A stretch of DNA of 64,000 bases, taken from assembly GCF_020740795.1 (NCBI RefSeq), contig NC_067285.1, positions 113,647,008 through 113,711,007 of the forward strand, read 5' to 3'. Positions 12,936 to 54,800 of this stretch are shown here, piece after piece. A program made the translations under genes and the position numbers. The notes under the pieces were generated by a model that saw only the letters and a list, made by a program, of their open reading frames with translations, was not told where the DNA came from and did not search any database. Position 1 is the first letter of the stretch. The number at the start of each line of letters is the position of its first letter. This DNA comes from Apus apus. Its lineage: Eukaryota; Chordata; Aves; Apodiformes; Apodidae.

Positions 12936-15082
12936 GCAAGCCAACGCCACGGGCAGGAGGTCTTCCTGCTCTTGTTCCCAGCCTGTGGCTCCTTCCCCCT
13001 ATGGACAGCAGAGTGGTAGCAGCTCACAGAGCCACTGCTGGGCCTGCTCCATGAGCAGGGAACATGCCATGTGTTTTGGAGGGCTCCTGAGCCCCTTGAA
13101 AGCACCCTGGTAACCAGTCGTCACCAGCACTGAAGATATTGAACCATTCCCCAGGCAGCTTCTCCTTCCAGGTAGGGCCCCAGGACTGCCACTGGTTTTC
13201 TTCTCATGCAATCAAGGCAGGAGAACCTGAGGAACTTGGATCCTTCACGAAAAATATCCCAGCACCACACGGCACAGTCCAAACTGGAAACCAGTTTTCT
13301 GTGATGGCAAATGTCTCCCCGGAGACAACGCCCAGCATTGAACTCTGGTGGCAGTGAGTGGTGGAGGGGGGAGGTCTCACCAGGCCTGGAGGAGAAGGAG
13401 GAGGTAGCTAGAAGTATATGACATGGCTTTCACTGCCACTGTCACCAGCATCTTCCGTCGGATGGTCACTTGAGCCCAAGTCACCCCTTCCCAGCCCATG
13501 TGCAATGTCAAGAAGAAAAGAAAGCTGGGGGATAAACTGGCCAAGAAGTGATGCCAGGAGCTGTGGTGGAGTCTCCATCGTGGTAACCCCACCACCAACC
13601 CACCACAACCCTTAGTTATGTCACGGTACCCAATTTCCCCTCTCCTCCCCCCACCACCAGTTTTTGTGCTGAATACATTTTCTGTCTTATAAAAATAGTC
13701 CTCTGGTATCAAAAGACAAATAAAACAAGAGAGGAAGGAATGTCCCCGGGCAGTGCAAATCAGGAGAGCCAGCTCAGGAAGGGTGGTCCTAAGGTGTCCT
13801 TGGTTTGTCACTTCTTCAAGGGGAATGAGGTTGATTGGAATTTGATGGCTGGGACCGGCCTGGAGTGAGGAGAAAGGAGACAACTCATTCAAGTTCAGAG
13901 ACCAAGCATCCACCACAACCCTCCCTCCACAGCTGGGGGAAGACAGAGCAGCTGCTGTCCCTGGGACTGCCTTGGTCACCCATGTCCTGTCCGAAAGATA
14001 CAAGCCCAGATCTTATGATTTTGAGGTGTCTTCCTTCCGTGCAAAACCTCAAGACCCTGGTGGAATGCAGAGCCCACCACAGCATGTGGTGGCACTGGGC
14101 TGTGTGAGTGGGGAGTCCACCAGCTGCAGGGGTGATGTCCCCAAGGGGTAACTGATCTTGGCTTTCCAAGACAAGCCAAGATGCTTTGTGCACTACCAAG
14201 AGACATCAGCAAATCAACCAACCAGATACGGAACCTACAGTCCACCCTGGGAATTCATGAAACCTTTCACCTCATCCATCCAGGAAAAACAACAGTTCTC
14301 TGGCCTTCTCCTTGCATGTTTGAGGTGTCAAGGAATTATTCCAGACCAGGACACGGGCACGTCCTGCTTCCTGGCACAAGTGCCTGTCAACAGTTTCTGA
14401 CATGGGCACCAGTTCAAGAGATGATGACCAGGGACTTGCTCCTGGAGAACAAGGGAGTTTGGGGAGGGAGCCAAGTTGGGCTGCTGGGACCTGCCAAAAC
14501 CTTCTGGCACCACAGAAAGGCCTGTCTTGTCTACTAGAAGAGATGAGCTACAGGGATTGAGTTACACTGAGAAATGTTGGGGCATATTCAGCCTCCTTGT
14601 GGTGACAACTACAAAGACATAGGAACCAAAAATAGTCCAAGAAGGTCAAAGCAGTAATTAGCAAAGCAGACAGTGTGTGGATGAGGGCCAACTTCAGCCC
14701 ATGATGGTGCCTTCTCTCCATGGTTCAATGTGGCCCACAAGCCTGGACAGCAGGAGCAGCTGCAAGCCCTAAGGCTCCTCTGGCCTGTTTCCAGAGGGCT
14801 CAGCAAGAGCTGAAGGTAGCAGTGACATTGTGAAGGACTTGGGCTGAATCTCCCAGCTCCAAACTGGCAAGTCCACGTCCTCCATTCCCTTGGACATGGG
14901 TGCCCAAGCTCTCCTATTGTTTGGGCATGCAGAGGGGCTCTGTCCTGCTCATCTAAAAGCCTCTGGGAAGGGGGACATTTAACCTTCAGCCTCCTGGGTC
15001 CCAGCCCAGAGCTTAACAAAAGGCCAACCCCCCCACACGCAGGAAAGACATCCCACCCCAGGTCCTTCGTGGTGTCTGTGAC
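12936..15082 (-). other. Probable ADAM33 3' UTR or downstream flank
   Basis: If the stop at 15083 is used, the 3' UTR runs into this stretch. I find no AATAAA or ATTAAA on the minus strand here; a GATAAA variant lies near 12164. An open frame of 627 bp at 13377-14003 on the minus strand has no recognised homology. Confidence 0.4.
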
Positions 15083-45254
<30,172 letters not shown>

Positions 45255-45460
45255 GCTCCCCGGGGTTTGTCACCGCCTCTGCTCGTCGCCGTCCGTCCTT
45301 CCTCCCCCTCTTATCCTCTCGGGTCCCCTCCCCTCTCTCTCTCTCGGATCCCCTCTCCCAGCCCCATTCACCCTCCGGATCCCCCCTTTCCCAGGCGCCC
45401 GGCTGGATGCGGGGCTGGGCGGTGGGAAGGGGGGGGTGGGGAGGGGTGGGCATTGTTCGC

Positions 45461-45470
45461 TTTTATTTAT
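45461..45470 (-). promoter_or_regulatory. TATA-like element upstream of ADAM33
   Basis: The minus strand reads CATAAATAAAAGCG about 210 bp upstream of the ADAM33 ATG, in otherwise very GC-rich DNA. A start site about 30 bp downstream would give a 5' UTR of roughly 175 bases. This rests only on sequence and position. Confidence 0.35.
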
Positions 45471-45758
45471 GGCTGTGTTTCTTGGCCCGGCCGGGACGCT
45501 TTAATGAGAAGCAGACCCGGGGAAGGGGAGGAGAAAGGCGGCTCCCAGGCTCCCTCCAACGGGACATCCCGCTGCAGCCGCCGATCCCAGCCCGGTGCCG
45601 GGCTCCCCCACAATCCGCTTCACCCCCTTTCTCCGGGAGGAGAAGGAAAGAGGGGGGGGATAGAAAGGGAATTCAACCACCCCATCCACCACCCCAGGGG
45701 GAGAGGGACTCTCCAGCCCCCTCCACAAGTTGGTTTTGTTATTGTTAGTTTTCGTGGC

Positions 45759-45885
45759 ATCACGGAATGAATCAGGGAATGGGGTAGAAGAGACCCGAGG
45801 GATCATCGAGTTCCAACCCCCCTGCACGGGCAGGGACACCTCCCACCAGCCCAGGGTGCTCCAAGCCCCATCCAACCTGGCCTCA
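45759..45885 (-). mobile_element. CR1 3' end near the ADAM33 promoter
   Basis: About 125 bp, diverged at its terminal repeat (CATCACGGAATGAATCAGGG). Faces the copy at 45930. Confidence 0.85.
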
Positions 45886-45929
45886 CCACAAGCTCTCCCC
45901 AGGACCATCTGCCCTTTCTCGGTGAAGTC

Positions 45930-46332
45930 TCTGCTACAAAGACAGGCTGGGAGAGTTGGGGTGTTCAGCCTGGAGAAGAGAAGGCTCCAGGGAGACCTTA
46001 GAGCACCTTCCAGTGCCTGAAGGGGCTCCAGGAAAGCTGGGGAGGGGCTTGGGACAAGGGCAGGGAGGGATGGGATGAGGGAGAAGGGTTTTGAGCTGCA
46101 AGAGGGGAGACTGAGACATCAGGAAGAAATTCTTGGCTGTGAGGGAGGTGAGACCCTGGCCCAGGTTGCCCAGGGAAGCTGTGGCTGCCCCATCCCTGGC
46201 AGTGTTGAAGGGCAGGTTGGATGGGGCTTGGAGCAACCTGGTCTGGTGGGAGGTGTCCCTGCCCATGCAGGGGGTTGGAACTGGATGATCTTGAAGGTCC
46301 CTTCCAACCTTAACCCTTCTATGATTCTATGA
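45930..46332 (+). mobile_element. CR1 LINE upstream of ADAM33
   Basis: About 400 bp of the main subfamily, ending CTATGATTCTATGA. Forms an inverted pair with 45759-45885. Confidence 0.93.
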
Positions 46333-46528
46333 AGTTCTGCAGAGCACCAGGAAGGCCCCCCTGAATCTTGAAGGTGGTCTGCTGCTAAAACTCACCATGG
46401 AGGGGTTGTGCAGGTCCCATCACATCCAGGAGAGGAGAATTGCAGCAAAATAATGAACTCATTCAAAAGAATAAACTTGTGCAAGAGGAGTGAGAGAAAC
46501 AGAGGGCTTTGCTGTCCCTTCTTGGGGA

Positions 46529-46750
46529 TTTAGATTGGACAGTGGGATAAACATCTTCACTGAAAGGGTTATCAAACACTGGCACAGGCTGCCCAGGGAG
46601 GTGGGTGGATCACCAGCCCCAGAGGGGGTTAAAAGCCATGTAAAAGTTGTTCTGAGGAACACGGTTTAGTGGTGGCCTTGGCACTCCTGGGTTAACAGTT
46701 GCATTCAATGATCTTAAAGGTCTTTTCCAGCCAAAACGATTCCCTGATTC
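46529..46750 (+). mobile_element. CR1 LINE (old, diverged)
   Basis: Weaker match including GGCACAGGCTGCCCAGGGAG and GATTCCCTGATTCT at the end. Older than its neighbours. Confidence 0.72.
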
Positions 46751-48629
46751 TTGGATCCAGGCAGCTCAGTGGAAGCTCAGCAGAGCAGCTGTAAATCAGC
46801 AGCCTGGCACAAAACTGGGAGAGTTTTGAAGGCATGACAGGGCTTCCAGCCATCAGGAAACCATCAGCAGCAAGGTCCAGAGGGACCAGGCTGTGCAGAG
46901 CTGCAGAGAGCTGTGAAGGTCTTTCCAAGAAAGGGCAGTGGTGGCCAGGAGTGCCACAGAGGGGTGAGCCAGAGGCTGGGATGGGGTTGGGACTGTCAGC
47001 CAGAGGAAACCCTGAGCAGCCAACAGGCTCCAGCCTTCCCTCAGCAGCCCATTAATCCCAGCAGAGCTCCACCATTGCTACATGGTCCGTGATATTTTTA
47101 CTCATTCCTCCACTTCCTCAACCAGCACAAATTACTAAAAGTAGGGCAGGCTTGGAGGGGGGGGTGTAGGTGAAGGTCAAAGCCTCTCTGCTCCCCACCA
47201 GCACAGGGAACCTGATCTCAACCATTGGCCATGGAGAAGTTTGTGCCCCTGCACGGGGTTGGGGGTGGCAATAGGTGGTGGCTTTCCAGAGCGGTTCATA
47301 AAAGGCCTTTTTGTGCACAGGAACAAGCATCCTTCCCTCATCTACTGCCTCGAACACTTGATAGCTCTGCTGACACAAGCCCACAGAAGACGTGGCACCC
47401 GACCAGGCTCTGCAGCTGGGGCAGCAGCCTGGCAGCTGAGCCCCAGAGAGGGGATTTCTGCATCCTGGAGTAAGCCAGGAGCAGCACGTGGGGAGCCAGG
47501 GATCCCTCACAGCCATGGAATTACAGGGACAGCCCTTTGGTGTCTGTTTTCTGTGCCCTTTCAGGCTCTTTCCTCAGAGCCATGAAGGAGGGAACCAGCA
47601 GGTGGAGGACACCAGCACAGGCGGTGTGCTCAGGAAGATCCTGAGCACTTACACTTTGGGTCTTCAGCCACTGCTTCCCCAGCACAATCTCCACTGCTCT
47701 TAGCCTGGTAAGGGTCCTTCTGCAAAGGACCAGGAGAGCTGGAATGCAGCAAAGCAGCTCTATGCCAGTCATCAAAACCTCTGCCCTGAGAGACCCAAAA
47801 AACACATCTCCTCAGACCCAATTTCACAGAACCTTCCATTCAAATGACTCTTGAATCTGCACGCAAAGCCACAGGAACTCAACTCCCCCTGCACAGGTGT
47901 TCAGGAAGCCACAGCATGTAGCTGGCATCCTACCTCCTCCAGATCCAAGCAGCAAGTCTCAAAGCCCAAGAGACTCACTCTTCTCCAAGGGAAGGCCCAG
48001 GCTGGCTGCTCAGCAGATGACTCAGAAGACCTGGCAGAAGCCACCAGAACCTCCAGCAGAGTGATTCATGGGACAAACCAAATCCAATTTGGGTAGAGGA
48101 GCCAACACAACTTTGGAAAAATGAGCTAGTCTCTCTTTTGCACCATGAAGACCAGTTCAAAGTAGCTTCTGACAAAGCTAGAAAGAAACAGGACTGCAGC
48201 ATGTGGGTAAATTAGTAAAATTAGATTATCTATTTTTTTTTAAAAAAAACAACCCTTCTCCCCTCTCAAAGACCTTTTACAACTGTCCTCATCATCGTGG
48301 AATTTGAGTGCCTTCCAGAAGTGCATTAATCAACATGGTTTTCATTTGTCATGGAGGGGTCATTCACCCTCCCGCAGGGTCTCATTTGGCCTGGAGAGTT
48401 CAGCTTATCTGCTGATGGAGGGGGGAAAATATGAGTAAAAAGTTTGACTTTCGAACCTTGCTTGTGTGAAAGAACTGTGGCTTTCCCATTTCGAGCAGAT
48501 CAGCTGAATTCCTTCCCCACGACTATGACAAGCACGTCCAGTGGCTCCATCTCACACTCTGAAGCTTCACAGAAGCACAGCTGGGCAACCAGCACATGCA
48601 GCAGAGGCAGCAACTTATTCAGATCCTGT
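46751..48629. other. Intergenic sequence between ALMS1 and ADAM33
   Basis: No supported gene or recognised repeat. Probably holds upstream regulatory sequence of ADAM33, but no specific site can be named. Confidence 0.5.
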
Positions 48630-49001
48630 TTAATCCCAGACTGGTTTGGGTTGGAAAGGACCTTCAAGACCATCAGGTTCCAACCCCCTGCATGGGCAGG
48701 GACACCTCCCACCAGCCCAGGTTGCTCCAAGCCCCATCCAACCTGCCCTTCAACACTGCCAGGGATGGGGCAGCCACAGCTTCCCTGGGCAGCCTGGGCC
48801 AGGGTCTCACCACCCTCACAGCCAAGAATTTCTTCCTAATGTCTGACCTGAATCTCCCCTCTTTCAGCTTAAAATCATTCCTCTTCATCCCTCACTACAA
48901 GACCTTGTCAGAAGTCCCTCCCCAGCTTTCCTGTAGCCCCTTCAGATACTGGAAAGCCACTATGAGTTCTCCCCAAAGCCTTCTCTTCTCCAGGCTGAGA
49001 A
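48630..49001 (-). mobile_element. CR1 LINE between ADAM33 and ALMS1
   Basis: About 370 bp of the main subfamily, ending at CTTCTCTTCTCCAGGCTGAG. Confidence 0.93.
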
Positions 49002-51015
49002 TTTACTGCATTAAATTTTGATGTGGAGCAACGAACAGGCAGTCAGGGAGTAGTGCCTTCCTTAGAATATCATCTCAGAAGAAGTGAATTATCAACCAGG
49101 ATGCTCTCAAGGACAAGTGGAAGCAACCATCTTACCTGCTTCTGCACAGGGCAAATCTCCTTCTTCAGCCTCCTCCTCTTCCAAGCAGTTCAGTTGTGTT
49201 CTCCAGCAGGCACAACCACCAGCAAATCTGCCACCAACGAAGATGGGCAGCAGAAGTCCTTCAGGTATGCAGCTCTCCAGGAGTCAACCACCCTGGACCA
49301 GGCCACGTCTAGACAGATGCACAGGAACTGTATTCTGTGGGGAATTTCCATGGACTTCAACCTTTCTTCTACAGCATCCTTACAAATGGTTTCCATGGTT
49401 ATCAGCCATGAGAGAAGGTGACCCAGACAACATCCACTCAAGTCCCACCACTGCCTGATGTGGCAGACCTCTAACTTGAGAATGGTTCTCCATAGGAAGG
49501 ACTCCAAGAACACCCACCAAGAACCACAGGACTCAGATTATTGGAAAAGGTCCACTGGGAAGGAATCTACAGCCCCAAAGGTACAACTAGGAGAAATGGT
49601 GATGGAAGAGAAACAGAAGGTGCTTCTGAAGGGCAAACAAGCCTCTTATAATAATACAGATTGTAAAATATAAGGTGACCTTTGATACCTCTTTTCTCTG
49701 CCATCTCTTTGCCTCACCCACACATCCATCACCCTTCCCACCTCAAGTTCAGTCTACAGACAGCACATCTTCAGGTAGTTCAAAGCCAAAGACCAGCCCT
49801 TCTTGGAGATGACCAAGGTGCAGCTGAACCACCACAGTACTAGATCAGAGCTGCTCTCAGTTTCCAGAGACAACTCAACAGACACCGGCACTGCCCTCTC
49901 CAGCTTTGGAGGCACCAGCTATGACAGTTGGTGAGACCCACACATGCATCTGGCACCCCCACAACCACCAGGGTGAGGGATGGGCATGGCAAATGCCCCC
50001 CAAAGAGCATTTCTGATTAACTAAGCACAGAAGCCTGCTCCTGTAGGGTTAAAAAAAAAAATACCAACAAAATCTGCCTTCTTTCAACTTGCAAAGATTT
50101 GCAGAACTTACCCTAAAATTCTTCATATGGCAGTGGATTTAGGAGGAGATAACTCTGCTCTGGAATTGACACAAGACAAGCATAATTCCCTGAGGTTTTG
50201 GAATGAAGTTGTGCGTGTTGGAAGCAATGACTCCAAATGTCAACAGCCTCCTTGCACAGAACTATAAACACTGGATGCTTTGCACCCAGCACGAGCTTTA
50301 TCTGACCTGATGACAAGAAGGAAGGGCAGAAGAATGGGTGTGAGTCAGCTCCACTAGCAACCCTCCTGCAGAAATCCAGGGAAGGATGGATGATAATAGA
50401 AGACCTCATTTTCCTAAGTTCTGAGAAGTCAACTCCTCCTGATTTCACCTAGAGTTGCAGGTGTTTGCTCCTTTGAGAAGTCCAACAGTCTCACCCTGCT
50501 CCCCTGCAACACTTGCTTTTTCTCCCTGTGTGCAGAACATGGAGAACATTTCCTGCACAGGATGTCAGCAAGCAGAGTGGAAACTCCTTGTGAGGCCCCA
50601 GACCAGTGATAGCCACCCCAGACCACACATCTGAAATACCCAAGCCTGCCCAAACAGAAAGACTTGAACAGAAGCAAACACTTCTCCCTTAGCAGAGGAA
50701 AACACCACAGGATTATTACCAAATGAGGAATCACATGCTGCTTGGCACTGGAGCTCTCAAGCTGCAACTCTACCAGAATGACAGGGACTGTTGGATTATT
50801 CTGGTAGTCACTGAACATTTTTAAGCCAGGTAAAACATAAAAAATTGCAGCAGCTCTTCGTTTTGAAAGGTTTGCCAACATGTAGTTCCAGTTCACTAGT
50901 ACAAAGGACAAAGCTCCCCACTGCTTTGGCCAGCTCTTGCTTACCTGTTCCAAGAGTTTTGTTGGAAGAATTACAGGCAGCTCTGGAACCGGAGACTTCC
51001 AGCAGGTGTCCATGA
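49002..51015. other. Intergenic sequence with unexplained open frames
   Basis: Minus-strand open frames at 50429-51013 and 50113-50448 follow one another; plus-strand frames occur at 49023-49673. None has a domain I recognise. May be chance, a decayed gene or an unrecognised repeat. Confidence 0.35.
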
Positions 51016-51200
51016 AGAATCATAGAATGGTGAAGGTTGGAAGGGACCTTAAAGATCACCAGGTTCCAACCCCCCTGCCATGAGCAGGGACACCTCCCAC
51101 CAGACCAGGCTGCTCCAAGCCCCATCCAACCTGCCCTTCAACACTGCCAGGGATGGGGCAGCCACAGCTTCTCTGGGCAGCCTGGGCCAGGGTCTCACCA
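51016..51200 (-). mobile_element. CR1 LINE 3' end just downstream of ALMS1
   Basis: About 185 bp with an intact terminal repeat (AGAATCATAGAATGG), a little beyond the ALMS1 poly(A) signal. Confidence 0.92.
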
Positions 51201-51354
51201 AAGACCTGTGGTAATCACATCCAGTTTGAACAGCCTTTCAGTTACCTTGTGAGTTCTTCAGGTCTGTGTTGGGTAAGAGGTGACCAAGACCTGGTTTCTT
51301 TAGATGTTGTTCATACAGACAGCAAAGATACAGTTCATGATTGCTCCGACAGTT

Positions 51355-51774
51355 ACTATAAACTTCTGTTATTTATTTAAGGGGTTTTTGAAGTACAAAA
51401 CATGATTGGTGTTCTCCATTGACATAGGAAATTAAAAAAATAAACAATCATTGTTAAAAACAATTCAAAATATAAAACGGCCATTCCCATTAGGTAGTTA
51501 TAAATATGTTATGAATCAAAGACTTCCAAACCATGTTTACTTCTGTAGTGGTGTTATGCACTTCCAAAACCAGCCATTTATCTAAAAACCTCTCACCCAC
51601 AGCAAATCCTTCATTCTTACATGCAGCAAAGTTAGATTAGTACAAAAATGACACGACTGAAAACCACAAACATACACTGCAACAGTATTTACTGCATTAT
51701 CTTTTGTCACATCACAACTCCTTCATGCTGCAAGCTCAAAAAGCTGAAGAAACCTTCCTTTGAAGAGACCTTTA
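51355..51774 (-). other. ALMS1: ALMS1 3' untranslated region
   Basis: AT-rich sequence between the ALMS1 stop codon and a poly(A) signal at 51372-51377. The left limit is estimated from the signal. No conserved open frame was seen. Confidence 0.6.
51372..51377 (-). promoter_or_regulatory. Poly(A) signal AATAAA for ALMS1
   Basis: The minus strand reads TTAAATAAATAAC about 400 bases after the ALMS1 stop, a canonical AATAAA hexamer. Confidence 0.65.
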
Positions 51775-51819
51775 TCAGTTCCAAGGCACCCTCCTCCCTA
51801 AGACATGGTTGGTGATTTT
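51775..51819 (-). CDS. ALMS1: ALMS1 terminal coding exon and stop
   Basis: After the acceptor TTATTTTTCAG the frame reads [14 protein letters not shown] then TGA, matching the conserved ALMS1 carboxyl end (xxTNxLLGRKVPW). Only 14 codons, separated from the previous exon by an intron of about 5.6 kb. Confidence 0.93.
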   Translation of the reverse strand, partial: KITNHVLGRRVPWN

Positions 51820-54800
51820 CTGAAAAATAAAAACAAAGGGAGAGAGATGAGTGTGACTCCTCTAAAAATTAAAAATGTTAAGTAGGAAGATCCTGTTAAT
51901 ACATTTTCTGAGCAGAATGTCAAGGGGCAATACAAAACTATTTACACCCTTTAGGGCAGCTGAAGCAGCCTGTTTGTTTCTCACCAACACCAGGACATCC
52001 CTGTGTTGGCTGCTCTGGAAATGGCCAGAAATGATTCTGAAGAGTCAGGACACACCTTGAGAGACTGACACAGTTGACAGACTGTTTCCCTAAGTAACCA
52101 TGGTGCATGTCTCTCCCTTCACCTGCTGTGTTCAGCTCTGGGGTCCCCAACATAAAAAGGACATGGACCTGTTGGAGAGAATCCAGAGGAGGCCACAAAG
52201 ATGATCCAAGGGCTGGAGCAGCTCTGCTCTGGAGACAGTCTGAGAGAGTTGGGGTGTTCAGCCTGGAGAAGAGAAGGCTCCAGGGAGACCTTAGAGCACC
52301 TTCCAGTGCCTGAAGGGGCTCCAGGAAAGCTGGGGAGGGGCTTGGGACAAGGGCAGGAAGGGATGGGATGAGGGAGAATGACTTTGAACTAGAAGAGGGG
52401 AGATTTAGATGAGATCTTGGGGAGAAATTCTTGACTGTGAAGGCGGTGAGACCCTGGCCCAAGTTGCCCAGGGAAGCTGTGGCTGCCCCATCCCTGGCAG
52501 TGTTGAAGGGCAGGTTGGATGGGGCTTGGAGCAGCCTGGGCTGGTGGGAGGTGTCCCTGCCCATGCAGGGGGTTGGGACTGGATGGTCTTTAAGGTCCTT
52601 TCCAATCCAAACCTGTTTGGGATTGACTCTGAATACAAACTTCTGGGAGTCATGTGTTCTCCGGTTTGTGACACACTTAGGAAGGCCACAGCCAAACTAG
52701 AAGAGTTACAAAGAGCAACAAGTCAATGGAAGATACAGAAAGTGTTTTTCTACAATAAACAACTGAATAAATCAGGACTCTTCATTAGAGTGGGAGGGAT
52801 GAGCCGTGACTGACAGGGAAGAGACGAAAGTCTATACAGTCCTGAGCAGCCCAAAGCAGGTGAAAAGGCAAGGATACTTGCAGACTCTTCCAAAAATAAC
52901 CTGGGGAGGCATTGTGTAAAAAATCTGGTAATAGATTTTAAAGGAAAAAATAAGAAACAACCCAAAACAGCACGTTGTGTGAAGAGTCACAGTCTTGTGC
53001 AGTTAACCCGTGGAGCTCTGCCCTAGGGTGCTGCCAACTCCAGACATTTAACACTTCACCAAACAAGTGGACAAATTCATGAAAGGAAAAAAGAAGATGG
53101 ATTCAAAGCCCCTTGGTCATGAACCACACCAGAATGTCAGAGCATCTTGGAGAAGTGCTGCTAACACTGGCTCTGCCATGGTCTACATCCCCAGGCACCT
53201 GCTGGTGTGACCTGCTGTCATCCAGATGATTGAAACACAACACCATTCTGCTCCATCAGCCAGCAGATCCTGGATGTTTTGATGCATGGAATACACATTA
53301 TGGGGCTGCAGGGAAGTGTGGGATAAATTAGGAGCCTTGGGTAACTCATATATTACTAACAGCAGTGGGAGTGATACAGCTATTGCCTGGTGAGACCTTC
53401 TGCATCACACAGTGGAGGCAACAGGCAGCTCAGAGTATGGAGGAGATGTGTCTACACATCCTGTCTCTATATATATACACACATCCTATATATATTGTAT
53501 ATACCCAGTCTTACATACACACATGTATAAAAAGCAGAAAGCTCCTGACTTGAATCTCTGTGCAGAATCTGTCCCCAATACTTCAACCAAGCTCCAGAAG
53601 GGCTCCAACCACCTTGCACCACAAAGCCTCTGAAGAGCCCTTCCAGCTCACAGCCCCTTTTGCAGCCTAATAAGCAAACCCAGGTAGCAATGAGATGCTC
53701 TGTCCTCTTTGCTCCCCTTTCTACCGTGGAGGGAAAATGTAGCCAAGGAGACTTAAAAACAAACAGTTAAAAAAAACCAACAGTGTAAAGCTGCAAGCAA
53801 AAGGCAGTTCAGTTTCACATCTCTAGAAGCTTTTCCTTTGGGGCAGTGACACCTTGTGGCCCTTGGCTGGCATGGGCTCTAAAGGACATGTCCCATCCTC
53901 AGACAGTGTTTAGTGTTCCTGAATGCCAGTATCTTTTTTAAAGGGTACAGGGAAGCAGAGTAATGAATAACTTGGCTATTCTCTTTATGGAGGTTTCTCC
54001 CATGCTCCCTATTTACAAAAATGACCAACTTACTACATCTAATGGAAAAGCCTCAGTAAGAGAATGAATTTGTATCTGATGATAAACTCATGAAACTCAA
54101 AAGAGTTCTGACTTATGCTGCCAGCAGATCAGAGATCTGTCTCGACTAAACAGCTTTCAAAATTAAAGGGCACACACCATTCCCCTCTCTGACCAGTATG
54201 ATTTTGTGATCTATTTGAAATTAAAAGTACAAAAGCAGATACTAAGACACAACATCAGTCCAGATCCATGTGCCTTCTGCAGCAAAAGCAAGCTTGCTAT
54301 CTTAATAAAGATACCTACTTAACAATTAAAAAAATTAAGAATAACCCTCAGCCACCTTCTAAGCACAGGAATTTTGCTAAGTTTCAAGGAGCTCCCAGTG
54401 CCTCCTCCTAAGGATCCCATTCTCACTCAGTGCTGACAAAACTGTTATTTCATTGCCCCACATCACCTCTGTAGCACAGAAATGCCTTAAAACACACACT
54501 GACAGCCCTTACTTCTCAGCTGTCCTCCAAGAGTATTTTAACTTGTACTTTACAAAAGGTAAGAAAATTTTATGTATATTCACTAACTTGAGGCCTTACT
54601 TTGAGCCAAATCAACTCAGTTTCAGCTCATCCCTCAACCTGGACACTAAATCATTATTCTTGGTTTCCTACAGCTTATGACAAAAGACACGTTGCCTCCA
54701 GAGAGCAGCATGTCCCACATTGTGGCTGTTGCTGCTCACACTGGAAACATACAATTTTGCTGGTTTTCTCCTCACAACATATTCCTCAGAAGCTGGTGTT

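Noticed and set aside
14609-14994. Alternative terminal ADAM33 exon
   Set aside because: The acceptor has a weak pyrimidine tract and the added sequence looks non-conserved; the in-frame TGA at 15083 gives a family-typical length.
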